The notes under the pieces: model-generated
What the model was told of the DNA's origin: nothing
What the model saw: the letters and a program-made list of their open reading frames with translations, nothing else
Database searches by the model: none
Translations under genes and position numbers: made by a program
Part shown: in pieces, positions 18,458 through 26,274 of the stretch
Position numbering within the stretch: the stretch's first letter is position 1
Layout: each line of letters starts with the position of its first letter
Source of the DNA: Gammaproteobacteria bacterium
GTDB lineage: Bacteria > Pseudomonadota > Gammaproteobacteria > Pseudomonadales > Porticoccaceae
DNA: 64,000 nt
Reading direction: 5' to 3'
Assembly (NCBI GenBank): GCA_018069465.1
Contig: JAGPUW010000022.1
Span: 1 to 64,000, forward strand

Positions 18458-19225
18458 CTAACTTTGCATCACACTAAAGGGGTTGAGCTTTGACATACCA
18501 CCATCGACCAGCATGGAGGTGCCATTGACATAGCTCGCATCGTCGGAGGCGAGAAAGCACACCGCTTTGGCAATATCATCGGGCTGGCCGACACGCTTGC
18601 AGGGCAGCATTTTTGGGAATTCTTCTTTCAGCATTTTCGACGCTTCCTCACCATAGACATTCGGCAAAATAGGCGTGTCGATCAAACCCGGCAGAATCAC
18701 GTTGTGGCGAATGCCCGGCACGCTAATCACACTGTCCTGGGTGAACTTCAAGACCGCCGCTTTGCCTACACCGTAGGGACAGTAATTGTCGATGGAGACA
18801 ATCGCCGCCGCCGAGGCAATATTAATCACCGAGCCATTGGGTGCAGCGCGCAGCAACTTAGCGCCATGCTTAACTAAGAAAATGGGCGCTTTTATCAAGA
18901 TAGTCATTTCGGCATCGTAGCTTTCTTCCTCGACATTTTCGGGGCTTTGAAAGTTGGCAAAGGCCGCATTATTAACTAGCGTATCGAGGCGGCCGTAATC
19001 TTTTTCGACTTTCTCCATTAGGGCTTTAATTTCAGCCACTTTGCAGATGTCACACACTAGCGGCACATACTGGCTGCCCAACTCACTCGCTGCCGTGGCC
19101 AGATTGTCCTGATTAATATCCACCGCCAGCACCGTGGCACCGTCAGCGATAAAGCGCTTTGCCGTACCCAGACCAATGCCCGAAGCGGCACCCGTGACCA
19201 TGACGACCCAAGAATCAAATTTCAT
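18458..19225 (-). CDS. Short-chain dehydrogenase/reductase
   Basis: A second classical SDR, 255 residues. Motifs are TGAASGIGLG, NNAAFAN and YGVGKAAV (YxxxK) after INIASAAAIV. AVDINQDN after the second strand favours NAD. A frame extending eight codons upstream exists, but the ATG at 19225 has AGGGA seven bases away and is chosen. It is followed directly by a strong terminator. Only about 37% of its visible motif surroundings match the SDR at 16170, so the two are not recent copies. Substrate not known; likely an alcohol or hydroxyacyl-CoA of the same pathway. Confidence 0.88.
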   Translation of the reverse strand: MKFDSWVVMVTGAASGIGLGTAKRFIADGATVLAVDINQDNLATAASELGSQYVPLVCDICKVAEIKALMEKVEKDYGRLDTLVNNAAFANFQSPENVEEESYDAEMTILIKAPIFLVKHGAKLLRAAPNGSVINIASAAAIVSIDNYCPYGVGKAAVLKFTQDSVISVPGIRHNVILPGLIDTPILPNVYGEEASKMLKEEFPKMLPCKRVGQPDDIAKAVCFLASDDASYVNGTSMLVDGGMSKLNPFSVMQS

Positions 19226-19344
19226 AATTTTCCCTGCATTAATTGTCATTAGAATTTTTTGTAATAAATTTTAGCTCAAGTATTCTAACCCAATTACGAC
19301 AAGGTATTTCCATAGTTTTGACAAAGGCTCTCAAACAGGCCGCT

Positions 19345-19932
19345 TTACTCAGAGCCCCATTGATGCCGAGGCATGGCCTCCAGTATCGCGCTAATTTGGC
19401 GGGCGCTTAGCTCCTGCTTCGCCAGTAAATCCTGGGCAATACGCTGCAAATAATCCACATAAACAGCATCGTTTAAGAGGCCGAGAATATCCTCCGCCAG
19501 CGTATCGAGAATGTTTTTATGTTTGTACGAAACATCCAAACTATGGGGCTGAGGCAGGCTGAGCCGCAAGCGCTCAAGAAGTAGGAGTTCTGACAGCGCA
19601 TCGCGATAGTCCTGACCACCGGCCATATCGCGATAGGCTATTTGCTGATGCAGGGATTGCGCCAGTGGGCCGGCCAAACGGATGCGTGTCGTGACCAGCG
19701 TTTCGCGCACCGCCAGGGGCCAGCGTTCGTCCAGCTTGGTGAGGTCGAGGTGGACGTCTTGAATATATGGGGTCAGGGCAAAGCGCACATGGCTGCGTTC
19801 GCCACCAGTACTGTGGCTCGCGGGCCGACTTTGCAAATAGGCACCGTAAACCTTGCGCCCGTAATAGTGCGCGAGCAGTACATGGCCTGCCTCGTGGGTC
19901 GCTATGGCTTCGAGATCAATCGTTTCGTGCAT
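19345..19932 (-). CDS. M41-like zinc metallopeptidase domain without an ATPase
   Basis: This 195-residue protein holds HEAGH at residues 13-17, the zinc-binding helix seen in FtsH (M41) peptidases, followed by a helical region with DYRDALSELL that may supply the third ligand. There is no AAA module and no membrane segment, so it is a stand-alone relative of the FtsH protease domain. Such proteins are found in many bacteria with no known substrate. No clear ribosome site precedes the ATG. It lies among, but is not clearly part of, the catabolic genes. Confidence 0.7.
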   Translation of the reverse strand: MHETIDLEAIATHEAGHVLLAHYYGRKVYGAYLQSRPASHSTGGERSHVRFALTPYIQDVHLDLTKLDERWPLAVRETLVTTRIRLAGPLAQSLHQQIAYRDMAGGQDYRDALSELLLLERLRLSLPQPHSLDVSYKHKNILDTLAEDILGLLNDAVYVDYLQRIAQDLLAKQELSARQISAILEAMPRHQWGSE

Positions 19933-19997
19933 CTAAACCACTGTATATGAGTAATGGCATCTTCTTATTGCGACTCTGAGCCTTGGCCGCCAACTTA

Positions 19998-20369
19998 TTA
20001 GGTATACATAGCCTTGCCTTCCGACAAGTTCATCCAGCCTTTAATAATTCGATATAGCACCCAAATGGCATCGGCCAAAAGCACCAGGTAGCCAACGAGA
20101 ACAAACACCAAAACGAAACCAATAATCGACCACAGCACACTGTACCAAAAGGTGCGTATCTGCCAAAGAAAATGGGATTCAAGCCAGGTGCCTTCAACCT
20201 CCGACTGTTTGACGTAATTGACGATAACCGCCGCGATAAACGAAAGTCCGATAACAAAGGAAAGAGCCTGGAGGACATAGACCACCGTGGTGATTGTTTC
20301 TAAGCCTTGCCCTTCCTTAGCTTCTATTGCGCTTGCCGAGCGACCTTGTAGCTCTTTATTTTGACTCAT
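19998..20369 (-). CDS. Small membrane protein, DUF4870-like
   Basis: This 123-residue protein has a polar N-terminal tail and hydrophobic segments at about residues 27-50, 72-90 and 92-110. VYVLQALSFVIG with IVNYVKQ and a C-terminal YRIIKGW resemble the DUF4870 group of small membrane proteins of unknown function. The ATG at 20369 has AAGG about 9 bases upstream. An upstream extension of 28 basic residues lacks such a site and is not adopted. It sits between the metallopeptidase and acyl-CoA dehydrogenase genes. Confidence 0.7.
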   Translation of the reverse strand: MSQNKELQGRSASAIEAKEGQGLETITTVVYVLQALSFVIGLSFIAAVIVNYVKQSEVEGTWLESHFLWQIRTFWYSVLWSIIGFVLVFVLVGYLVLLADAIWVLYRIIKGWMNLSEGKAMYT

Positions 20370-20467
20370 TGATGACACCTTTTGTAGACGCTTAACCTGC
20401 TGCTTTATCTTGTTTGGCCTTGGCAAACCCGGCCCCTTTCTTGGTTTTAGCACTCAGCTCCAGGCGC

Positions 20468-21622
20468 TTAACTACGCGCACCCGAGGCCAGCAAGCGTCC
20501 AATAATAATGCGCTGTACCTCGGACGTGCCCTCGACAATCTGCATGATTTTACTGGCGCGGAAAATACTCGCCACCGGGTAGTCTTCCATCACCCCGTTG
20601 CCGCCGAGTATTTGCACCGCGTCGCTGGCGCATTGCTCAAGCATTTCCGAGGCGTAGAGTTTGGCGCTCGCCGCTTCAAAGGTGTGGGGACGGCCCTCAT
20701 CCTTCAACCAGGCCGCCTTGAGATACAGGGTGCGCGCCATTTCGATTTTCACCGCCATGTCGCTGAGCTTGAACTGCACGCCCTGAAACTCAAAAATCGG
20801 CTTGCCAAATTGCTCCCGCTCGCGGGCATAGGCGAGGGAGTGATCGAGACAGGCCTGGGCCGCGCCAACACAGGCGGCGGCAATGCTGATGCGCCCGGTC
20901 TCCAGCACGGCGAGGTGCTGGGCAAAACCGCGGCTGGGGTCGCCGAGAATACTGTCTTTGGGGATGCGGCAGTGATCAAAAATTAGCTCGTTTGTGGCCC
21001 CCGATTCAAAGGCGATTTTGTCGTAGCTTCTACCCACCACCAGGCCGGGGGCGTCTTTGGGCACAATAAAGGTGACGATCTGTTCCTTGCCCTCGATCTC
21101 GGCGCGGGCCGCAACCACTACCAGAGAGCAGTGGTCGAGACCGACATTGGTAATAAACTGCTTAGTGCCCTCTAACACCCACTCTTCGCCATCGAGCTCG
21201 GCGCGCATTTTCAGACTACCGGCATCCGACCCGCTGCTCGGTTCGGTCAGGGCGAAGGCACCAATCGTTTTACCGGTGCATAAATCGGGCAACCACTGTT
21301 TTTTCTGTGCCTCGGTGCCGAAGCGATCAATCTCCTGAGCGACCACACTGGTGGTGACATCGAGCAGAGTACCGAGGGCAATATCGGCCCGCGACACCTC
21401 TTCAATCACCAGATGCATGGACACCCAGTCACCGCCACCGCCGCCGTACTCTTCACTAAAGGGCACGCCCATAAAACCCATGTCGGCCATTTTGCCGAGA
21501 ATGTCGTAGGGCACCTCATTGCTGGTTGCCAGTTTCTGAAATTCAGGCGCGATAACATCGGCCGAAAAACGCCGTGCCATGTCGCGGATAATGGATTGCT
21601 CTTCACTGAGATCGAAATTCAT
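20468..21622 (-). CDS. Acyl-CoA dehydrogenase
   Basis: This 384-residue enzyme has the regions FALTEPSSGSDAGSLKMRA and EGTKQFITNVGLDH for FAD and substrate, LYASEMLEQCASDAVQILGG, and a C-terminal IVEGTSEVQRIIIGR with the catalytic Glu in VEGTSE. Closest in pattern to short/branched-chain or glutaryl-type dehydrogenases. The start ATG follows AGGTGTAAAA. The enoyl-CoA hydratase gene lies 138 bases upstream on the same strand, so dehydrogenation and hydration may be consecutive steps. Confidence 0.92.
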   Translation of the reverse strand: MNFDLSEEQSIIRDMARRFSADVIAPEFQKLATSNEVPYDILGKMADMGFMGVPFSEEYGGGGGDWVSMHLVIEEVSRADIALGTLLDVTTSVVAQEIDRFGTEAQKKQWLPDLCTGKTIGAFALTEPSSGSDAGSLKMRAELDGEEWVLEGTKQFITNVGLDHCSLVVVAARAEIEGKEQIVTFIVPKDAPGLVVGRSYDKIAFESGATNELIFDHCRIPKDSILGDPSRGFAQHLAVLETGRISIAAACVGAAQACLDHSLAYAREREQFGKPIFEFQGVQFKLSDMAVKIEMARTLYLKAAWLKDEGRPHTFEAASAKLYASEMLEQCASDAVQILGGNGVMEDYPVASIFRASKIMQIVEGTSEVQRIIIGRLLASGARS

Positions 21623-21760
21623 TTTTACACCTGTCGATGGTTACTGCTTACGTTTAAATGGTTGCGTACGTTTAAGCTGCTGCGAGCGTTTAAATTACGG
21701 CAAGAATGGCGGGCAGCGATTAAAGCCTGCCGGCAAGTCTTCTACTTGCCGTGCCGCTTT

Positions 21761-22537
21761 TTACTTGCCGAGCCACTGGGCGGGGCGTTTTTCCATAAAG
21801 GCCTTAAAGCCCTCGGCTCTGTCCTCGGTGGCAAACAGAAAGTGGAATAGACGCTGCTCGGTCGCCAGACCATGGCTGAGGGTTTCGTCGAGCGCGGCAT
21901 TGACACATTCTTTACCCACCTCCACCGCCAATGGCGGGCGCTGGGACAGTTCAGCGGCCAGCGCCTGAGCCTTGTCTAGCACCTCAGCACCGGGGCAGGC
22001 GTAGTTGGCGATACCGAAATTAATGGCCTCATCGGCATTCAGCGTGCGGCCATTGAGGATCATCTCCATGGCCAGGGCTTTGCCGACAATACCCGGCAGA
22101 CGCTGGGTGCCGCCGGCACCGGGAATCACACCCAGTGTGACTTCTGGCAAACCGAGGCTGACATCATCGCCAACCACCACCATGTCGCACTGCATCACCA
22201 ACTCAAGGCCACCGCCCAGAGCCAGCCCCCTGACAGCGGCAATAATCGGCTTGCGGAAGTGCTCAATCGCCCGCCAACTGGGGCTGGCAAAATGGCAACG
22301 GGCATCGACGGCAGAAAATTCCATCAGCTCACTAATATCGGCACCCGCGGCAAAGGCGCGCTCGCTGCCGGTCAGCACCACGGCACGCACGGCAGCGTCG
22401 CTCTCAAACGCTGTTAATACAGTACACAGCTCGTCGAGCATACCCTGGCACAGGCCGTTTAATTGTTTGGGGCGATTGAATTGCACCCGGGCAAAACCCC
22501 TCTCGTCTTTTTCAACCAGCAGATACTGATAGCTCAT
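21761..22537 (-). CDS. Enoyl-CoA hydratase/isomerase (crotonase family)
   Basis: Crotonase-fold enzyme of 258 residues. The oxyanion loop is FAAGADISEL. The two acidic residues of a hydratase are present: GGGLELVMQCD (first Glu) and LPEVTLGVIPGAGGTQRL (second Glu), so true hydration is likely. C-terminal FMEKRPAQWLGK fits the family. A GGGAGACAGAACGT site precedes the ATG. It heads a row of minus-strand catabolic genes together with the acyl-CoA dehydrogenase. Confidence 0.92.
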   Translation of the reverse strand: MSYQYLLVEKDERGFARVQFNRPKQLNGLCQGMLDELCTVLTAFESDAAVRAVVLTGSERAFAAGADISELMEFSAVDARCHFASPSWRAIEHFRKPIIAAVRGLALGGGLELVMQCDMVVVGDDVSLGLPEVTLGVIPGAGGTQRLPGIVGKALAMEMILNGRTLNADEAINFGIANYACPGAEVLDKAQALAAELSQRPPLAVEVGKECVNAALDETLSHGLATEQRLFHFLFATEDRAEGFKAFMEKRPAQWLGK

Positions 22538-22761
22538 ACGTTCTGTCTCCCGTTTATTGATGTTGTTTTACACGTGCGTGCGCCGACTGATTGTAAGCAA
22601 ATAGAGGGAGGAGTCTTATAAAAGTAGTGACTGTGAGGTCATTGGCCGTGACTAACTGAAAGGCCTTAACGCTATTATTATTGTATGGCTGTTAAAAAAG
22701 AGCGGGCATGCCGAGCATGTGGCAGATAAGCCGCCAAACACCCAGCAATGACGTTTATGCG

Positions 22762-23289
22762 CTACTTAAACTGATCGTCCAGCGGGGTGTGCGCCAGCTT
22801 ATTGGTGAAATTACTAATGGTCTTCTGGGCGATGCCGAGGATAATTTCCAGAAACTGCTGGTTGCCGTAACCGACCGCTTCAAAGCGCTGGATTTGCGCG
22901 TCGTCGAGATCGCCGCGCTGCTTTAATAAAGCCTCGGTGGTGAGTTTCAGCACCTCCAGCTTTTCCGTCGGCAGTACTTTGCCTTCGAGCAAGCTATTAA
23001 TAATAGCGCTATCGACCTCCATCATTCCCGCTATCGCAGTGTGGGCAGGTACGCAGTAATGGCAGGCGTTTTCAAGGTTGATGGACTGCCATACCACGGT
23101 CAGCTCCTGGGCATCGAAGCTGCTTTGTTGAAACAAACCGTGAAGGTTTTTATAGGCCGCGAGCACTGGCGGTGCCTCTGCCAGCACCGCGTGTAAATTC
23201 GGCACCCAGCCAAAACTATCGACAGAGTTCTTCAACTCATCTCGCGCCGCCTGCGGGGCCGTATCCGGGGTATATAGTGTGAAAGACAT
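22762..23289 (-). CDS. AhpD-like / carboxymuconolactone decarboxylase-family protein
   Basis: Helical 175-residue protein with the AhpD-type redox motif CHYCVPAH (CxxC plus His) after INLENA. AhpD proteins use the two cysteines to pass electrons to peroxiredoxins; other members are lactone decarboxylases. The intact CxxCxxxH argues for the redox type. AAGGA lies about 8 bases before the ATG. It is divergent from an AraC regulator, 143 bases apart, which may control it in response to oxidative or substrate stress. Confidence 0.85.
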   Translation of the reverse strand: MSFTLYTPDTAPQAARDELKNSVDSFGWVPNLHAVLAEAPPVLAAYKNLHGLFQQSSFDAQELTVVWQSINLENACHYCVPAHTAIAGMMEVDSAIINSLLEGKVLPTEKLEVLKLTTEALLKQRGDLDDAQIQRFEAVGYGNQQFLEIILGIAQKTISNFTNKLAHTPLDDQFK

Positions 23290-23432
23290 TCGCTCATTCC
23301 TTAATCATGAAATATTTTGTGAAATGCACCCCGGAGCATCTGCGCTATCTACCACGGGGATGCCATGACTTTACACCGCAAAAGCCGTACGATGAATGCC
23401 TTAAAATACGAAGTTGTTGCTCAGGAGTACAA

Positions 23433-24356
23433 ATGTCGCCCTTAAACGATCTGACTCAGCTACTCAGGCTACAAGTCAGTATTTATCACAATGCCCGCGT
23501 TTGCGGTGACTGGAAAATTGCCAGTGGCGAGCAGATTAGTGGCAAAACCTGTTTTCATATGGCCACTCAGGGCGGCTGTCTACTGAGCGTACCCGGCTAC
23601 GATAACTGGGTACTGGCAGAGGGCGACCTGGTGATATTTCCCCGTGAAATTGCCCACAGCATGGTCAGCCAACAGCCGCAACAGGGTACCCAGCAACACC
23701 TGGTTATCAGCCAATCCCAAAACACACCCGGCACCAGCATGCTCTGTGGTGAAATCACCTTTGCCAACCCCGGCTTTCAGGTCTTACTCGATGCCCTGCC
23801 CGAAGTGTTTGTTATTCAGCGCGATGCCTCCACGCCCTGGCTAACGGAACTGTTGAATTTAATCCTCGCCGAGAGCCTGAGCAGTGAGACGCCCTCCAAC
23901 CCCCTGCTCGACAAACTTTGTGAACTGCTATTTGCCTATGGTTTACGCCACTTTATCGAACACCAACATCGCGGTATTGGCATCGTCGCACTCTTTACCC
24001 ACCCGAGAGTTGCGCGGGCAGTAAGCGCTATTCACGCCGAGCCAGGCCGAGAATGGGGCTTGCTCAACCTGGCCGAAGAGGCGCAAATGTCGCGCACGCA
24101 ATTCGCCCAAACGTTTAAACAACTCAGCGGCTGGACAGCCATGCAATACCTCACCTGGTGGCGTATGCAAATTGCCTGGTCCTATCTTGAGGCCGGTGAA
24201 CACCTTGCCACGGTGGCAGAGAAAGTCGGCTACCGCTCAGAGTCCGCCTTCTCGCGGGCCTTTCAAAAGAGTCATGGCACAAGTGCGGGAGCGGTTCGAC
24301 GTGGGCGTCAAACAGAAGAGAAAAAAGTGGAGCAAAATAAAAACATGGGGTCGTAA
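23433..24356 (+). CDS. AraC-family transcriptional regulator
   Basis: The N-terminal cupin-like sensing part (about 1-190) includes GGCLLSVPGYDNWVLAEGDL. The C-terminal HTH pair (about 200-295) has LAEEAQMSRTQFAQTFKQ and VAEKVGYRSESAFSRAFQK with the usual AF.R.F. Start chosen at 23433, where CAGGAG lies five bases upstream; a frame 42 codons longer has no ribosome site. Product about 307 residues. It is divergent from the AhpD-like gene and probably regulates it, and perhaps itself. The effector is unknown. Confidence 0.88.
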   Translation: MSPLNDLTQLLRLQVSIYHNARVCGDWKIASGEQISGKTCFHMATQGGCLLSVPGYDNWVLAEGDLVIFPREIAHSMVSQQPQQGTQQHLVISQSQNTPGTSMLCGEITFANPGFQVLLDALPEVFVIQRDASTPWLTELLNLILAESLSSETPSNPLLDKLCELLFAYGLRHFIEHQHRGIGIVALFTHPRVARAVSAIHAEPGREWGLLNLAEEAQMSRTQFAQTFKQLSGWTAMQYLTWWRMQIAWSYLEAGEHLATVAEKVGYRSESAFSRAFQKSHGTSAGAVRRGRQTEEKKVEQNKNMGS

Positions 24357-24502
24357 ATTTATCTAAGAATGGCGGGACAAAACCTGCTTTTAGCGATTCT
24401 CAACTTGTGCCGAGCAGTTTATTTTTGCCACCCCTGCCTTTAGCATCTTCAGCCTTTATAATCCCCAGTCACAATAATCACTCACCCATTAAAGAGCGAC
24501 TC

Positions 24503-25264
24503 ATGCCCTACCCTCCTGCCTCTATCGACAGTATGTATAACGGCCCCATTAATTGTGGCAACGGCGGCTACATTAGCGGCCTGCTCGCCAGCTATATTGA
24601 AGGCGATGCCGAAGTGCGCATTAATGCCGCCTTCCCCGTCGCAACCCCCTTACAGGTAGAAGACAGCGACGCTGGCATTGGCGTGTATCTCGACGGCAAA
24701 CTTCTCGGCAGCGCTCGCCCTGTTAAACTCGAACTAAACGTTCCCGCCCCCGTTGACCGCGCCACTGCCCAGGCCGCCGGACAGCGCTTTGACTTCATCC
24801 ACTCATCCGCCCCCGAGGGCTGCTATGTGTGCAGCCCCAGCCGCACAGAAGACAACGGCCTGCGGGTTTTCTGCGGCGCCATTAAGCCCGCCGACGGTGA
24901 AAATGCCGATGCCCTTGAGCAAAACATTGTCGCCGCCTTATGGCGACCCAATGAAAACCTCGGTAATGATGACGGCAAAGTCGATAATATTTACGTCTGG
25001 TCAGCCCTCGACTGCCCCGGCGCCTACGCCATTAAAGCCGCCGAACCCGACGCTGGCTTACAACTCCTCGGCACCTGTAGTGGCAGTATTAAAGCCCCAC
25101 TAAATACTGGTGAAGAATACATACTCACCAGCTGGAAGGTAGAAGCCAACAAGGGCCGCAAACGCATTATGGGCGTTGCCATTCACTCTACCGATGGCGA
25201 GTTAATGGCCTGTGCAAAGCAGATTTGGATAGATGTGGGGGATGCATTGCCTGCGGCTGTTTGA
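24503..25264 (+). CDS. Hotdog-fold thioesterase-like protein
   Basis: The ATG at 24503 follows AAAGAGCGACTC; a frame 32 codons longer lacks a site. The 253-residue protein starts MYNGPINCGNGGYISGLLA, a CGNGG-type N-terminus followed by a basic-hydrophobic pattern (RINAAFPVATPLQV) seen in hotdog-fold proteins that bind acyl-CoA. Two such halves could fit in the length. A Cys pair in GCYVCSPS is notable. I infer a CoA-thioester-linked role from this and from the nearby acyl-CoA genes; activity is untested and the family match is from memory. Confidence 0.6.
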   Translation: MPYPPASIDSMYNGPINCGNGGYISGLLASYIEGDAEVRINAAFPVATPLQVEDSDAGIGVYLDGKLLGSARPVKLELNVPAPVDRATAQAAGQRFDFIHSSAPEGCYVCSPSRTEDNGLRVFCGAIKPADGENADALEQNIVAALWRPNENLGNDDGKVDNIYVWSALDCPGAYAIKAAEPDAGLQLLGTCSGSIKAPLNTGEEYILTSWKVEANKGRKRIMGVAIHSTDGELMACAKQIWIDVGDALPAAV

Positions 25265-25367
25265 TATGCCAAGGGTGCACTGGTTTAACCGGGTCGCCTT
25301 AAGCATTATAGTTTTCACGCTTTAATACTAAAAAATGCTAGTAGGCGAAAGAAACGAGGATATATAG

Positions 25368-26225
25368 TTGAATAACGGCGCAATACTAATAGATATATTA
25401 TTCCCATCATTCGACTGGAATGACGCAAAAATCCACGTTGCCCAAAAGTCGCCAAATAATAGACCAATCGATGTTTTTACACGCAGTTTCGACGAATGGC
25501 AAAACGACTGGAATGGTAATTTTCATAGTAATCATTGTTGGAATAAGCAATATATATTTTCAATGATTGAACTTCCAACCCAGCCTGATTGCTGGCTATT
25601 TGCTGGCATTTTTAAAGTTTTGTCTTATCAAGAAGGGAAAAGCCTCACAGGAAAAGAGGGGGTAATCTATAAAGTTAGTCTATCCGAGAAAGGCCAATCT
25701 ATGATTGGAAGGCTCGTCATTCATTGGGTCAAAGATGCCAGAATCAAAGGACGAAAACCCGAAAGAATGCTGGCCAACATGCGAGTTTCCGAGATATTGC
25801 CGGAAACTTATGCCGGTGAAGATTTCCCGGGCTATACAAACGTTAATCACCGCTATGATGTTTTAGAAAAACTTTGGCTCGACTCTAAATCTGACTGGCT
25901 AGCCGCTTTAACCCACTGCCAAGGTGTGTATCTCATAACTGACTTAAAAACAGGCTTACGTTATGTAGGTTCAGCATATGGAGAAGAAGGTATTTGGTCT
26001 AGATGGGGGGATTATTTTACCTCTGGAGGCCATGCAGGCAATGCGCTGCTAAAAAAATTACTGTCAGGAAAAAAGAGCGGGATAGATTATGCTAGAAAAA
26101 ATTTCCAAATCAGTCTTTTGGAGCAAGCCTCTTCTCGTGACAGTGAGCAATATATTATTCAAAGGGAAAGCTATTGGAAACGAGTTTTGTTAACCCGAGG
26201 AAAATACGGCCTTAACCAAAACTAG
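25368..26225 (+). CDS. GIY-YIG nuclease-domain protein
   Basis: This 285-residue protein has an unrecognised N-terminal part (1-180) and a C-terminal GIY-YIG domain. GVYLI at 186-190 and RYVGSA at 198-203 are the motifs, with R212 as the catalytic Arg and a Glu in QRESYW as the metal ligand. The start is TTG, with ACGAGGA seven bases upstream. The gene is clearly richer in A and T than its neighbours, and it sits alone between a plus-strand hotdog gene and convergent yheS. It could be an orphan restriction or defence nuclease, or a homing-type remnant. Confidence 0.75.
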   Translation: MNNGAILIDILFPSFDWNDAKIHVAQKSPNNRPIDVFTRSFDEWQNDWNGNFHSNHCWNKQYIFSMIELPTQPDCWLFAGIFKVLSYQEGKSLTGKEGVIYKVSLSEKGQSMIGRLVIHWVKDARIKGRKPERMLANMRVSEILPETYAGEDFPGYTNVNHRYDVLEKLWLDSKSDWLAALTHCQGVYLITDLKTGLRYVGSAYGEEGIWSRWGDYFTSGGHAGNALLKKLLSGKKSGIDYARKNFQISLLEQASSRDSEQYIIQRESYWKRVLLTRGKYGLNQN

Positions 26226-26274
26226 CAAGGTCGGCCAGTAAATAACCCTAAGCGATAAGTGCCATCACAAGGCA

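Noticed and set aside
23307-23432. Longer N-terminus for the AraC regulator
   Set aside because: The extra 42 codons lack a ribosome site and occupy the divergent promoter region; the start at 23433 has CAGGAG correctly spaced.
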